Positions 36,778 through 48,164 of a stretch of DNA of 48,667 bases are shown here, in pieces. How positions within the stretch are numbered: the first letter of the stretch is position 1; every line of letters begins with the position of its first letter. Position numbers and translations under genes: made by a program. Origin of the DNA: Irpex lacteus. Lineage: Eukaryota > Basidiomycota > Agaricomycetes > Polyporales > Irpicaceae. Under the pieces are notes generated by a model. That model searched no databases. It was not told the DNA's origin and saw only the letters and a program-made list of their open reading frames with translations. The DNA is taken from assembly GCA_001986395.2 (NCBI GenBank), contig MQVO02000082.1:1-48667 (forward strand), given 5' to 3'.

Positions 36778-38741
36778 CATCGAAATACTCGCCTCACAAT
36801 CTTTAACGGAAGGGGAAAATCTGCATCCCAGTCTGATACAACAGATACATCGTTTTTTCCATAGCTTGCATCAGCTGCGCGTAGGTGTTGATATAGTGCC
36901 GGAACACACCATCCGATATCTCGGTGTGAGCTCTCTCGTGCTTAGGGAGGAAATGTACGTTCGGGAGGTAAGCAAGAGTGTAGTTCGAATGGCACCGAGC
37001 TCTCGAAAGAGAGCATACCAATGAAGGCGTGTACTTTGTAGAATCGTAACAATGATGTACCGATAACGGTCCCTGTCACCGAACGACGCCAAATGATGAT
37101 CAGTTGACGTCGTACACTAAGATGCTGTAGTTTCAGCTGAGAACTGCCCAAAATCAAGCGAGAGTGTAAACTCACAAGAAGCAATCTCAATAGTGCCACT
37201 GACCGTATCAACGGACGTGTGTGACCGGTGAGATCTAATTATGATCTAGAGAATGATAGCACCCGAAGCACCTTACGTGGGTTAATATTGCTGCACTTGG
37301 GTGGCTATGTACATACTAATACAAAAAGCCCGAGTCTGAGGCAAGACGCGTACTCTTGGAAGACTGTATGCGTATCTACCATGAAAAGCATTGAGCTACC
37401 ATATCAACGACTCATAGAGATGCACATCTACCATAGGAAGCTAACCTTGTGTTTGCCTTGCTCAAAGACTACATGCTACATTTCGTAAGGCTTCGTAGCA
37501 TATATACCATGGCGAATGCGAACTGCAGGGTTTCGCGCAGCTCGTCGAGTTTTGCTAAACTCGAAGGATGGTGAGGCTCGTATAGATAAGCCTCTAGAGT
37601 CTAGAGTAGGTGTCTATGAGACAGGCCTGAGTATATGAGGTAGATAAAATGGTTTGCGACTCACGGCATACATAAGATCTACAGTATGGTGGCAACGTTT
37701 GAACCTAGTAAGGCCTGCCAGTGGTCGGTGATCGGTAACCAGTGACCGGTTCTAACTAAGCGCCAGTGTGATCTATTACATAAGCACGTTGGCGGCACCT
37801 ATCCGTTCAATTTTCGAGTTGTTACCACAACATTCGCACACCGTACCATAAATATATCGAGGACAACTGCTTCGACAGGTAGTAGTATTCTCACGCGGGG
37901 GATTTCCTCATTGAGAAGAAGGTAACAGACAGCGGAAGTGGCATGCCAATAGACCTTTCCGTTAACGCCGCATTGCTGCTGCCCTCCGGGTTCTTCTTTA
38001 TCGTATTCAGACAGAGCCCATGCCGGCTGGGAGCCAATATATCTTACTAGGTGAAGTTATCAAATTACAGCACCGACGACAGATCTATGTCTGATCGGCA
38101 GTAATCCAGGGAGCATAATCAAACCGCTCGAAAGAGCTTCTATGCTGGCCAGAAGTCAGTGAACTGCCGTGAGTGCTACTTTCTCTCCCCGCCACACTCC
38201 CCCATCGCCGTGTGGAGAACAGTACTGTGTCTTCATATATGATGAACTCTTATCTTCCTGGAAAGATGTTTCTCACTGCGGTTGAGGGGCCAGGACTCTA
38301 TGGGAATACTTCCACCACGATCCACTCCGGGGCTGCCGAACATGGCATTTTCGTAGGAATACCAACTGCCACTTTGACTCGCACGCAAGAACAGCTTGAA
38401 CGAGTTGTCCGCTTCTGAACCAAATATACCAGATCCAGTTTGCAATTCTATCAACTTCACTTGGTACGTGTGGACTGGAAGAAGATTCACGCACAGATAG
38501 CACAGCTACCACCTACGGGCTCTTTTCTCTGAGACCGCCATGGCATCTTGATTGTGGATGACAGTAGGTACATTGTGAAGAGGTCAGCCCATCCCAGCTC
38601 ATTGCACTTTCAGTCACGTAAAGCCGAATCTATTACTTTCAGAATGACTCCTTGAGCCGTCTTCCATCTAGTTGACAAACAAGCGAAACCTGACCAATCG
38701 TCCAAGGAAAGTTCCGTATCGTTCAATCACCAAGCTATACA
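36778..38741. other. Intergenic, unassigned ORFs
   Basis: Divergent promoter region between C4 and MFS B. Overlapping minus-strand frames at 38233-38490 (85 codons) and 38273-38512 (79 codons), opposite an 81-codon plus frame (38173-38418), have moderately coding-like composition, but no family or splice chain was recognised. The rest holds only short frames. Confidence 0.4.
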
Positions 38742-38748
38742 TATAAGG
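38742..38748 (+). promoter_or_regulatory. TATA-like box of MFS transporter B
   Basis: TATAAGG lies 73 bp upstream of the ATG at 38815. Confidence 0.4.
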
Positions 38749-38814
38749 TCCGCTAGGGAGTGCGGATCCCCTCCATCCCGAATTTCCACGTCAATTCGTC
38801 GATTCAGGAGTATC

Positions 38815-41032
38815 ATGTCTGACATGACCTCGCCCACCGTCAATCACGATCCTGTGGATGTACCGGTATTGAAAGAGCAGAGTACTTCCCCCTCGGTCGA
38901 AGCTGCGAGGTACGACGTGCTCTACCAATCCATTCTTGATGCCATCCCAACTGTAATATTGTTGAATTTAGTCCACAAGACGCTGATCCTGAATTCTCGT
39001 GGTCAAACCGTAGCTTCGGCTTTTGGATGATCATGGTTGCCAATTTCATGGCGGACTTCCTCTCGGCTTTCGATATGGTATGCATATTCTCTTTATCGTA
39101 CCGGCACATGATCTAATTTCTCGGAACATTGTCAGTCGGTGGTCCCGACTGCTCTGCCAACCATCGTCAATGATCTTGGAGGGTCCCAGTTTGTATGGGT
39201 CGGTAGTGCCTATGCCCTCGCTGGCACCGCAATAGTGCCTTTATGTGGCGGGTTGGTTTCTATTTGGGGGAGGAAGCCGATTCTTCTCGTCCTAATGGCT
39301 TTGATGGCGATCGGATCCGCTGTAGCTGGCTCTGCCAAGAGCATGAGTATTCTCATTATTGGTAGAGGTAAGAGGCTCGTTAATGTGGCGCATTTATTAC
39401 TCATTACAATTGCATAGCCTTTCAAGGCTTTGGAGGGTGTGGCGCACTGACCGTGACGGAGATCATCTACGCCGATATCATTCCACTTCCGCAGAGGGGT
39501 GTGATGCAAGGAATGGCGTCTGTGTAAGTGCTATTCAACGCATGGGTATTGTCCTGAAGCTCATCTGACGTTGTAGTGTTTGGGCCTTCGCTACGTATGT
39601 GCTGTTTCTCCCAATTTCTTCGGTGTATCTCATTATATCGTTTAGCGGACTTGGTCCTCCCTTAGCGGGTATTCTGGCCAACGCTGGTGCATGGCGTTGG
39701 CTATTTTATCTTAACCTTCCTTTATTCGGAATCGCTGCTTCTCTAGAGATAATATTTCTCCACAATACCCCACCCAAGGCTACCATGTTACAACAGTTTC
39801 AGCGCATGGACTGGCTGTAAGTCAATCAACTACCCTGCTATACAAGGCTCTGATCCTCCTCAGTGGGAGTGCGATCGTCATAGGCGGCACCGCAGCATTC
39901 CTTCTTGCTCTATCGTGGGGAGGCGTTCAGTTCCCCTGGTCAGATCCTCGTACACTCGTACCACTCGTCGTTGGGATAATCGCGCTTCTCGGATTCATGA
40001 TTTATGAACGATCATACGCAAAAGACCCGATTGTAAGTGATAGATATGATTTGCTGTATCTTCATTAACCTCTATAACAAAGATTCCATGGTCCGTTTTT
40101 GTCAACCGTTCGTCGGTCATGGGGTACGTAGATCATCGTCAACCTCTACGTCCTTGCCTCACTGTTCGTGAATAGGTACATTGGGACGGCCATCCATGGG
40201 ATTGTGATGTATATGCTCAACTGTGAGTTATTAATGCTCATACAAGAGTAAATATTGCTAATATTTGAACAAGACAACATCCCCGTATACTTACAGGCTG
40301 TAAAGCTAACATCGACTATACGGAGCGGGATCTTCATACTCGGATACTCCATGTTAATTACTCCTGCAGCTTTATTTTGTGGCGTCTCAGTTGTTGTGTT
40401 CAAGCGCTATCTCCCGCAAAACTACATCGGATGGATCCTGATGACTGCTGGTTCCGGTGTCCTTGCCGTATTGGACGTCGACAGTAGCAAGGCAGCCGCA
40501 ATATGTGCACCATTTATGGTCGGAATGGGTATTGGGATGGGATGGACGATGACGCAGTTTCCCATCCTCGCCTCCCTTCCATATTCGAACAACGCCCATG
40601 CGTTCGCCTTCTTCACTTTCGTTCGTAGCCTGTCTCAGGTAAGTGGGTACAACTTTCACTCCAGACAGTATATGCTAACCGCGAGGCTTTGCTGTGTAGA
40701 CTATAGGCGTCGCTATAGGAGGTTCAATACTCCAAAACTCCCTTAGTCATAAACTTCCACAGGCATACATAGCTCAACTGCCATCTGGAGTCTCTTTCGC
40801 CTACTCCGCAATCCCTACCCTTCGTTCACTTGATCCGAACTTACGAGAGACGGTTAGACATGCGTTCGCGGACAGTCTAAAGCAGCTATGGTTGGTCATG
40901 ATCGGCATCTCAGGTATTGGACTGGTCTCAGTCCTTTTCATGACCGAGATACCAATGCGCAACGATTTGGATGAGCAGTGGGCACTCGAGCAGAAGAGCA
41001 GAGAAAGTGGAGAGAAAGCTGCGAGGCAATGA
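38815..41032 (+). CDS. DHA2-type MFS transporter B, 11 exons
   Basis: Exons 38815-38909, 38972-39077, 39136-39367, 39418-39523, 39577-39594, 39646-39816, 39864-40032, 40083-40123, 40176-40222, 40274-40638 and 40700-41032 give 560 residues in frame. Signature segments match MFS A: VVPTALPTIV, FVWVGSAYALAG, GFGGCGALT, WAFATGLGPPLAG, WRWLFYLNLP and the FPWS-DP loop. A 14-helix proton-coupled exporter is expected. Exons of 106, 169, 41, 47 and 365 nt are identical in length to those of MFS A, but B has an extra N-terminal intron, lacks the intron after the first loop and has one intron at a different place in the helix 4-5 region. It is convergent with the P450 (stops 420 bp apart). Substrate unknown. 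Confidence 0.92.
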
Positions 41033-41452
41033 TGTGCGTATGGACTGCAGACGAAGTTACTACCGGTGTCAGACGTATGTTCGCTCTCCTATTTCCATAC
41101 GACACCGCTATCCCTTTTACCCCGAATTTTTGTTGCTATCAGTTTCTTCACTTGCCGCTTTGATTTATGCATACAAGTCAAGAGTCGAATATCGATAGTG
41201 AGTGCTGGTTGCGGCGTTTAACGTGAATCACGTGTACAAGTATATTTTGCTTGAATTTCTTGGTTTCGCGAAACTATGCAAACGCCTTTGCAGCCCTAAT
41301 GGCACATACTCCGGGATTTCTACCAGAATGCTGTGAGGTTGTCGGGCGGTAGTACTTGAAAAGACACGACTGGGACGCTAATCTATTATCGGATAGCTGA
41401 TTAGACCGGTAATTGTGCTATTTTACTACGACGCTCATTCGTCAAACTCAGT

Positions 41453-44105
41453 TCATCTTGCCTCGTGCATCTTGACCCACATACCGCCCTACGAAAACTA
41501 TCGTTAGCTGAGGCGCTTCTAAGTTGAAGGCAGACTTGAAGAGTACCTTAATGTACAGTGTCAAATGGGACCACGGCCACATTTTTTCGATTGCCTTCCT
41601 TCCCTCCGCACTTTTCCACTCTTCTGGAGGTCGCGCCTTCGGCTCAAGCGACCTTGCATCGAATTCGATACCCTCAAAGCTTTGCAGCAATTTGATGAGA
41701 AAAAATGACATTTCGTTGTAAGCAAATTGTTGACCGAGGCATACACGGGGACCAGCATTGAAGGGGAGGAAGATAAACGGGTTTGAAGTAAGATATTTGT
41801 GCAAGCGATGGTCGATAAAGCGGTCGGGATCAAACTCTTCCGCTAGCGGAAAGGTGAGTTGCTAGGTAAGTATGGGACACTATGGTCATAGTACGCACCA
41901 TCTGGACCCCAGTAGTCCTTGCGTCGATGCATACGATAGACAGAGTAAGTAACGCTAGAGACGCTTTGAGAGTACGCATAGCCAGTATTATGCGGAACGA
42001 CTCACGATGTTCCCGCAGGGAGGAAAATTTTCGTACCTTCCGAGGTACTGACCACTGCATCGCTAACATTGAATCTATCCACGCTGAGCATAAACAAAAT
42101 GCAATACCTCATATCAGTGCAATTCTCACCTGACATTCCAAGGGCTGCATCGTTAAACCGAGCATTAGTACACACAATGAGTACGCGAGAGGTTCCAGAC
42201 TGCAGCTTACACGGCAGGATATAGTCTCATGGATTCTGTTTGTAGCTTTGAATGACCTGTTTATCGATTTCAACGAGAAAACATACCGTTTATAACTGCT
42301 CGAAGATACTTCATCACCCGAATATTATCATAGGTCGGGCGCCCGTGAGTGCCGACCGTATCAATGACTTCCTGGCGTAGACGGCGCAAAACATCAGGAT
42401 ATTGAGATAAAAAGTAAATTGTGACTGTGAGCATTGAAGCTGTCTGTTGCATGTTGAAAGACGTCGGTTAGTGACGTCACAACTCGCGCCTTCAGGGTTA
42501 CTCACCGTATCACGTCCAGCAATCATAATGTTGAGAACCTCATCGCGAAGTACCACTGGATCTGTTAGAATAGCTTCAGCTTCCCACACACATATGAACG
42601 ATATTTAATACATACCATCGGTATACTGAATCAGATGATCTAGGAGCGTTTCTTCGTCAGTAACTTGAATATCCTCAGGTTGTTGGACAAGCCCTAGGGC
42701 CCTTGCTGCTTTATGCTTTGTCACAGCGGCCTGCAATATTGGCACCAAAAATTCGTCCACAGCCCGCATTGGCTCAGTTGACTTGTCTTTGAACAACTCA
42801 TAGAGTGGCCACGTGGGACCCAAGCGTGTTCGATTGGAGATGATTTCTTGAGCTTCAGCAAAAGCTCGAGAGAAAGCTTCAGCAGGTGAATTGGGCTCGA
42901 TTTGGAGTTGAGAAGGAGCGTTCCATGGATATGGCAGTACAGTCTCGAGGCTGCGCACGCATGTACCGAAGAGGAACTCTGTAGCGGCGTCCAAGGTAAA
43001 CCGCGCAACGACATCCTGTACGTTATAACATCAAGACTGGGTCGCGACTCAAACCACAAGCTGCCTTATGCACGAACCTGGAAGTCAATGGCATACCCCT
43101 CATGGTTACGCTTCTTGATCTTTGCAATGGTATGGTCTTTAACCACATAATGAGCGTACGAGTTGGAGACATATATAGCTGCGCTCACCGGCATGACGGT
43201 CGAATATGTCGAAGTGACTGATTCGATCCTTTGTGAAAAACGGCCGCGTCATAGTCCGATGAAACCTGCGTTGTTTATTTGAATAAATAGATTGTTCAGA
43301 GATTACGGGTGAAGACATGACCGACATACTTCCACATATCCCCTGAGTATTACGTCGAACTTCAGCAAGCGCAAATCGGTACAATTGTAAGAAGTGGCTT
43401 TACCGTCCGAGTTAAATACACCTGTACCGAGAACGGACTTCACGTATTCGTCGAATTGCTGACCTATGCCCCAAGTGACGGTAAGTACATGGAGACCAGA
43501 TAGTATTTGTCATTACCTTTCACGTAGTTAGAGAAATCATTGGCAAGGATGGTCTGTGCAAAAGTCAGCTTGGAATCTAGTAGCACAAGATCGGGATTAA
43601 TCCCACCTTGATAATATTCGCATCAGCTGTGATCAAGACTCGGTTCCATAGTACGTAGAACTCAAACGTTTCACCAAACCTGGCCCCTTCGTCCCATGCG
43701 GGGTCGCCTGTTCGTAGCCGCGCGTCACACTCAGTCATCAGCTCCCCGCAACACGCACGAGAACGGAATGCTACTCACCAATAAATCCAGTCTCAAGTGC
43801 TCTCAGTGTGGTAATTATGATGTCAACACTGCCGAACCACTTCCCAGTACGTCGCACAGGGAGCGAGGCACCAAGAGCTGCAGCCTTGCGTTCTTCGCTC
43901 CATTCACGGTACTTGATTCTCAGCAAGAGCAGAATAGGAGCTGTTGTCATTGCCGAAAGTGAGATGATCCAGTTAGGTAGATAGTACATTGCTGCTTGAG
44001 GAGATACACATCTTCTGAGGCCGATGAGACTAAGGGCAGTGATCCAGGAAGGGTTAAAGCGCCGATTAGCTGCTTTAACGCAAGTGCAAGGGCCTGAGGA
44101 AGCAT
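41453..44105 (-). CDS. Cytochrome P450, CYP63/CYP52-like clan, about 17 exons
   Basis: Minus-strand exons, from the 3' end: 41453-41488, 41547-41842, 41899-41954, 42006-42083, 42130-42144 (15 nt), 42211-42235, 42287-42443, 42506-42561, 42616-43015, 43078-43136, 43189-43265, 43330-43342 (13 nt), 43404-43463, 43517-43553, 43607-43707, then the N-terminal region 43779-44105. All joints from 43707 down keep phase. Motifs: AGRDTT (I helix oxygen-activation), ESMR (ExxR of the K helix), [16 protein letters not shown] (PERF region) and the haem loop [10 protein letters not shown] with its Cys near residue 506 of about 581. It is a membrane-bound class II monooxygenase needing a reductase. The N-terminus is unsettled: a 47-nt intron at about 43941-43987 keeps phase but removes a typical anchor segment (YLPNWIIS). 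Substrate unknown. Confidence 0.88.
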
Positions 44106-44589
44106 CCCATGCATATGCTGATTTCTGGTAACCATGTTGAAGCGCTGGAGTTTGAGTAGACAACTCAACCGAATGAGCCCCATGGCCAGCTCTTAAGTAT
44201 AAGTAAGCGGCACGATATCATCAATCGAGAGATGGGATGCATTGAGACTCTCACACACGAGGACAGCTCCCCCATAACTTGACAGTGCTCAGGCATGTGT
44301 ACGGTATCACCTTCTCCGGGCTGTGTTCCATCACCGAACAACAGGCTGATGGACAGTCTGAGCCGGATCCTTGCGTCCTCTGGGAAACCTGTTGCACTGA
44401 AGATAGTGAGTCTAAACTCGTCTACATAAGTACTTGCTATACGCACGAGACATCGATCATTCCATTAGTGCTTGTGGGGGAGATCCATGATGAATGTCGA
44501 ATATTGAACACAACACCGGAGTCACGCCAGGCAAAAGGTTTTAGAGGTCCTTTCGTAGTGGACTAAAAGGCGCCGAAGTCATTGGAATG
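44106..44589. other. Space between the P450 and the orphan DUF6534 3' end
   Basis: Minus-strand ORF 44165-44446 could hold an upstream P450 exon, but no phase-consistent link was found. The rest is likely promoter. Confidence 0.35.
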
Positions 44590-44615
44590 GGACCCCGGAC
44601 CACTCCCGTGCGCTT
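44590..44615 (+). repeat. 26-bp dispersed repeat, copy 2
   Basis: Matches 24 of 26 positions with 14166-14191 and ends exactly where homology to the DUF6534 gene fragment begins. It may mark the duplication breakpoint. Confidence 0.6.
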
Positions 44616-45028
44616 GTACAGGTACGGTTGACAGCAATGTACAGAAACCTGTTGGTCACTTACAACACGCATGAACTTTCCAACCTTCCGACATCTACAT
44701 TAACTAATTCCATCAGGAGTGTCGTGGTACGTATTCATTTTTCCACCACCGGTCCCTCAGTATACTCGTTTCTCTTTCTAGGAACCCATCGAATTCCGTG
44801 CACGCACTGTGACAACCGTGATAACTGAGACCGATGATACATGCGTACGTGACTCGGGCAGTAGAACTCGAACTACTGATGACTATCACGTAGGTTGATG
44901 AGCCTGAGGGTGTTCGTCGCAGAAAGGCAAAATACGATCTATCCCAACTTGAAGTTCTCCGCTGGGAAGATCTTAAATCCGGCCAAATCAGACGTGTGAG
45001 ATTGTGGAAAGATCAACGAGTTTACTGA
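44615..45028 (+). pseudogene. Orphan 3' end (last three exons) of a DUF6534 gene
   Basis: Three exons match the ends of C1-C3. An altered exon 18 ends at 44726 and carries HELSNLPTST, close to ELSNLPTST in C2. Exon 19 is 44782-44844 (63 nt as in C2, starting EPIEFRA against EPIHFQA in C1). Exon 20 is 44894-45028 (starting VDEPEG; C2 and C3 start VDK). None of exons 1-17, including the conserved YANSMLA exon, is found upstream, where the P450 gene lies instead. It is therefore a 5'-truncated remnant; the last two exons remain open to a TGA at 45026-45028. Confidence 0.72.
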
Positions 45029-45933
45029 TACAGAGAATTGAAATAGTGATATTTGCCTTGACGTTTGGATGGGCTCGAACTGTCACCGTTGTGATATCAC
45101 GTATACGGGTGAGAGAGCACTGGCAGTTGTCGGGTTAACTGTAAATGTACTCATTGCTTAACTATCAGATACTTGAAACCTAAGCGATTGTTGCAATGTC
45201 CGACGTACAGAACACGCTGACACGGTGCGCCGCTAGTATAAGCCCTGTACGAGACTTAGACGGGTAACACATTGCAGTCAAACGGGTTATGTGAGGAACC
45301 TTGCTCTACTTACCAAATCCAAGTCACTGATAAATTACGTTGCGCGTTGAATATAACACTCACTTGCTACTAACTACGGCTGACACGAAGTTGAACAGGC
45401 AAGGATAATGTTGATCTAGTGTTGTCACTATCTAACCCGTCGCCAGCTTGTCTATTATCCACACTATGGCCACACTAAAGCCGGTCATCAAGCGCGTATC
45501 CGCACTCGTTCTACAGCCATGTCTGTTCTAGAACTTCTAGCTCCTCCCGCGACCGTGACTCGGAGAAATGTTGCAAAATCCAAGTCGTTTTTTGACTTCA
45601 TACCTCTTTAAGTAAGTTGTGTTCCATTTCGTGCCCTCGGTTCGCTTTCACATCAAATGTACACTAATGCATCTCTTCTCTTTCATCAACAGATGTGCTT
45701 CTGAATGCGTCGATAATCTCTCACGTTTGTGGGTGATCGTCTTCCTACCGCGGCTTAAGATAACAGTGTTGGTAATGAAATCTCAGGATCACAACTGCTC
45801 ATTTGGATGATTATTGAAATGGCATGGCGCGCGTACTTATAATGTTTCCCTATCCCGCTTGTTCCTGTAGGATATAGAGCCATATCGGCCAGGCCATTAC
45901 CCAAGTCCTGTGGCAAACTATCAGCTGCGCACC
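45029..45933. other. Intergenic before DUF6534 gene C3
   Basis: No gene recognised. A 30-codon plus-strand frame at 45519-45611 has coding-like composition and ends next to a GTAAGT, but has no known motif. The right part is the C3 promoter, without a clear TATA box. Confidence 0.4.
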
Positions 45934-48114
45934 ATGTCCTCCTTACCACTGGCAGGCTTGCCATTTGCCCCTCCTCCGTTCTCTGCCTTCATAGGCCCTG
46001 CTTTTATGATAATATCGTGTGCGTTGATGTGAGTCAGGACTTGGGAGTTTCTACCCCAGCTACTACGCACTGACAGCTATATAAAGATTGTACGGCGTGT
46101 TCTGTGCGCAGATGTACTACTATTGGACGAACTACCGCGACCATGTGCTATTGCGTTGCGTAGTAGGACTCCTAATGTGCGTATATATCACCTTTTCTTG
46201 ATCCGAGCTTAAGGATCAGCGGGCTGAGTGCTTCATTGCAGGGTCCTGGAGACGGCACATACTGCTCTTTTGTATGCATTTGATGTACAGCTATCTAGTT
46301 GACGCGTGGGGAAATGTGTTCTCTATTATCAAAGTCATTCCGTAAGTTATTCTGTGATGCCTACATTGGTTGTGATACTACTTACCGAAATATCGACTTT
46401 CGACAGAACCGTAGGCGTACGTGTACAAACATAGACGTAGAGGTTTTACTAATTACTATGATGGTGCAAGCAGATTACAATATACTTGGAAGTAAGTGGC
46501 CATATAATATAGAGGGAACTGAGGAAGGAACAATATCCTGATTGTCCGATTAATTCGTTCATAGCTCATCATCAGCTCCATCGTTCAGGCGTAAGTTGTC
46601 ATATATATAATCGACCGAGACTCACTAACCACAACGGCATTGCGCTACAGATGGTACATCTGTCGTATTTGGCGTCGTAAGTGGAGATGCATCTTAGGCG
46701 AGTTTGCATCATTCGTTCGCTGACCTGCTACGCACCGTACCGTTACTAGTACGAAGGCAGATCGTGCCCATCATGTTTCTGGTAAGCACTTTATCATAAT
46801 TATACGAGCGAATTGCGTTATAGGTTCTTAGGTCGCAACACTCCTTGCGCATGTCGGTGAGTAGCTCTTACCATTGTTCAGAGTGTAGATGTTAATTGAC
46901 ACTCTACCTAGGCACATCGTTTCGTGCGTGTATATCACCTCTCATAAATCGCAGGTTTACTGATGAGCTTAGTTGTAGGTGCTGCTGCATACACGTGAGT
47001 GTTTAGGAGTCCATCAGTAGATATGCTCCCGACTATTATTGCAGAAACCAGTATGCGACGTGGATTGAAGTATATTCAGACAAGCATTTTACCGTGAGTC
47101 TACGGCTACTCTCTACCATAATGCTCTACGAGTCTGAAATCCGAGCAATCTAGATCGACTCCAACTGCAGTTTTGGCCTCAATATCGCACTGGACGCTTC
47201 CATCACCAGCATACTTATCATCTATCTCCTGAGAGACCGTTCAAAGGCAGTCAGACGGTGAGAATATGGATTATACTTCATATCTATTTTGCTAAACCCC
47301 GTGTATGTTCTCCTAGGAGCACCAGAAGCTTGACGAGCAGTCTCATGAATTTCGCCTTTAGTACTGGTATTTTGACAGTGTGCGTAGTGGATGATGTGGC
47401 TGTATTATGATTGAACTCATACTTGTATTTCCATATAGCCTGACCTCCTGTGGATTATTTGTTGCAGTTCGTGACACGAAACTGCCATTATGACGTTGAA
47501 TAATGGCTAACAATTGATTCTACAGCTCAACGTGGCGAAGCACACTCTGACATTTGGAGGAATGGTCCAGTTCATTGCTAAGTGTCAGTCTCTTCATCCG
47601 ATCGGCCCTACGTATCTTACCGTATTCTATAGTGTATGCAAACTCCATGCTGGCGGTGTATGTCTATGCTTTGGCTTATCCCCTGCTCAACCCATTTCAG
47701 ATGCTTATACACTTGTTTTGGGCCATACAGATTAAACGCACGCAATAATGTCATACAGGCAGCGACAAGTTCCGATACTAAGTTCGGCCTGGAACTATCT
47801 AACGTGCAAGCCTCTGTGTCACCAAGCTCAGGCCGTAATTTCATGGTTGGTCTATCTCCGAGCTATAACTATCTCGTTTTTCACGATAAAGTTATCAGAA
47901 TCCCATCCAGATCCGAACGGAGACGACTGTATTGACCGCGAGCTCGGACACTACATGGGTAAGGGGACACTGCTAGTAGTGAAGTGGTCGACTGACGCGC
48001 TGTGTCTCATACGCCAATGAACAGGTCGATAAGCAGAATGAGGCTATTAGCTACATGCATACGGTTGGTCATCCCACGAAAGGAGGTCTCAAGACCCCAC
48101 AAGAAGAGGTCTAG
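45934..48114 (+). pseudogene. DUF6534 seven-helix membrane protein C3, one-base frameshift in exon 3
   Basis: Exons 45934-46028, 46087-46176, 46242-46341, 46407-46416, 46474-46491, 46565-46590, 46651-46676, 46750-46781, 46832-46856, 46912-46923, 46979-46994, 47045-47093, 47154-47257, 47317-47379, 47439-47466, 47526-47583, 47633-47657, 47731-47845, 47899-47958 and 48025-48114 follow C1 and C2 exon by exon. Exons 2 and 4-17 have identical lengths, but exon 3 is 100 nt instead of 99. The extra base sits in a TTTT run at 46268-46271, and the frame then meets a stop within exon 3. All later exons are open and splice-competent (FGLNIALDASIT, YANSMLAV, KFGLELSN). It is either a very young pseudogene or a base-calling error in a homopolymer. 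The full model would be about 346 residues with a longer Pro-rich N-terminus than C1. Confidence 0.8.
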
Positions 48115-48144
48115 CTTTTCCAGCACAGCACTACCCTCTCGATT

Positions 48145-48164
48145 AGAAACCCAATGTTCTTCAA
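48145..48164 (+). repeat. 20-bp word shared by C3 and C1 3' flanks
   Basis: Identical to 31113-31132; see that entry. Lies just after the C3 stop. Confidence 0.65.

Noticed and set aside
41448..41546. P450 C-terminus read straight through (VLFKSAFN extension)
   Set aside because: The open frame continues past the last helix, but splicing at 41546/41488 yields the family-typical [10 protein letters not shown] end.
46912..46994. Longer exon 11 (RLLMSLVVG extension) in C3
   Set aside because: An upstream acceptor gives an open extension, but the acceptor at 46978 yields the 16-nt exon present in C1 and C2, so the shorter form is preferred.
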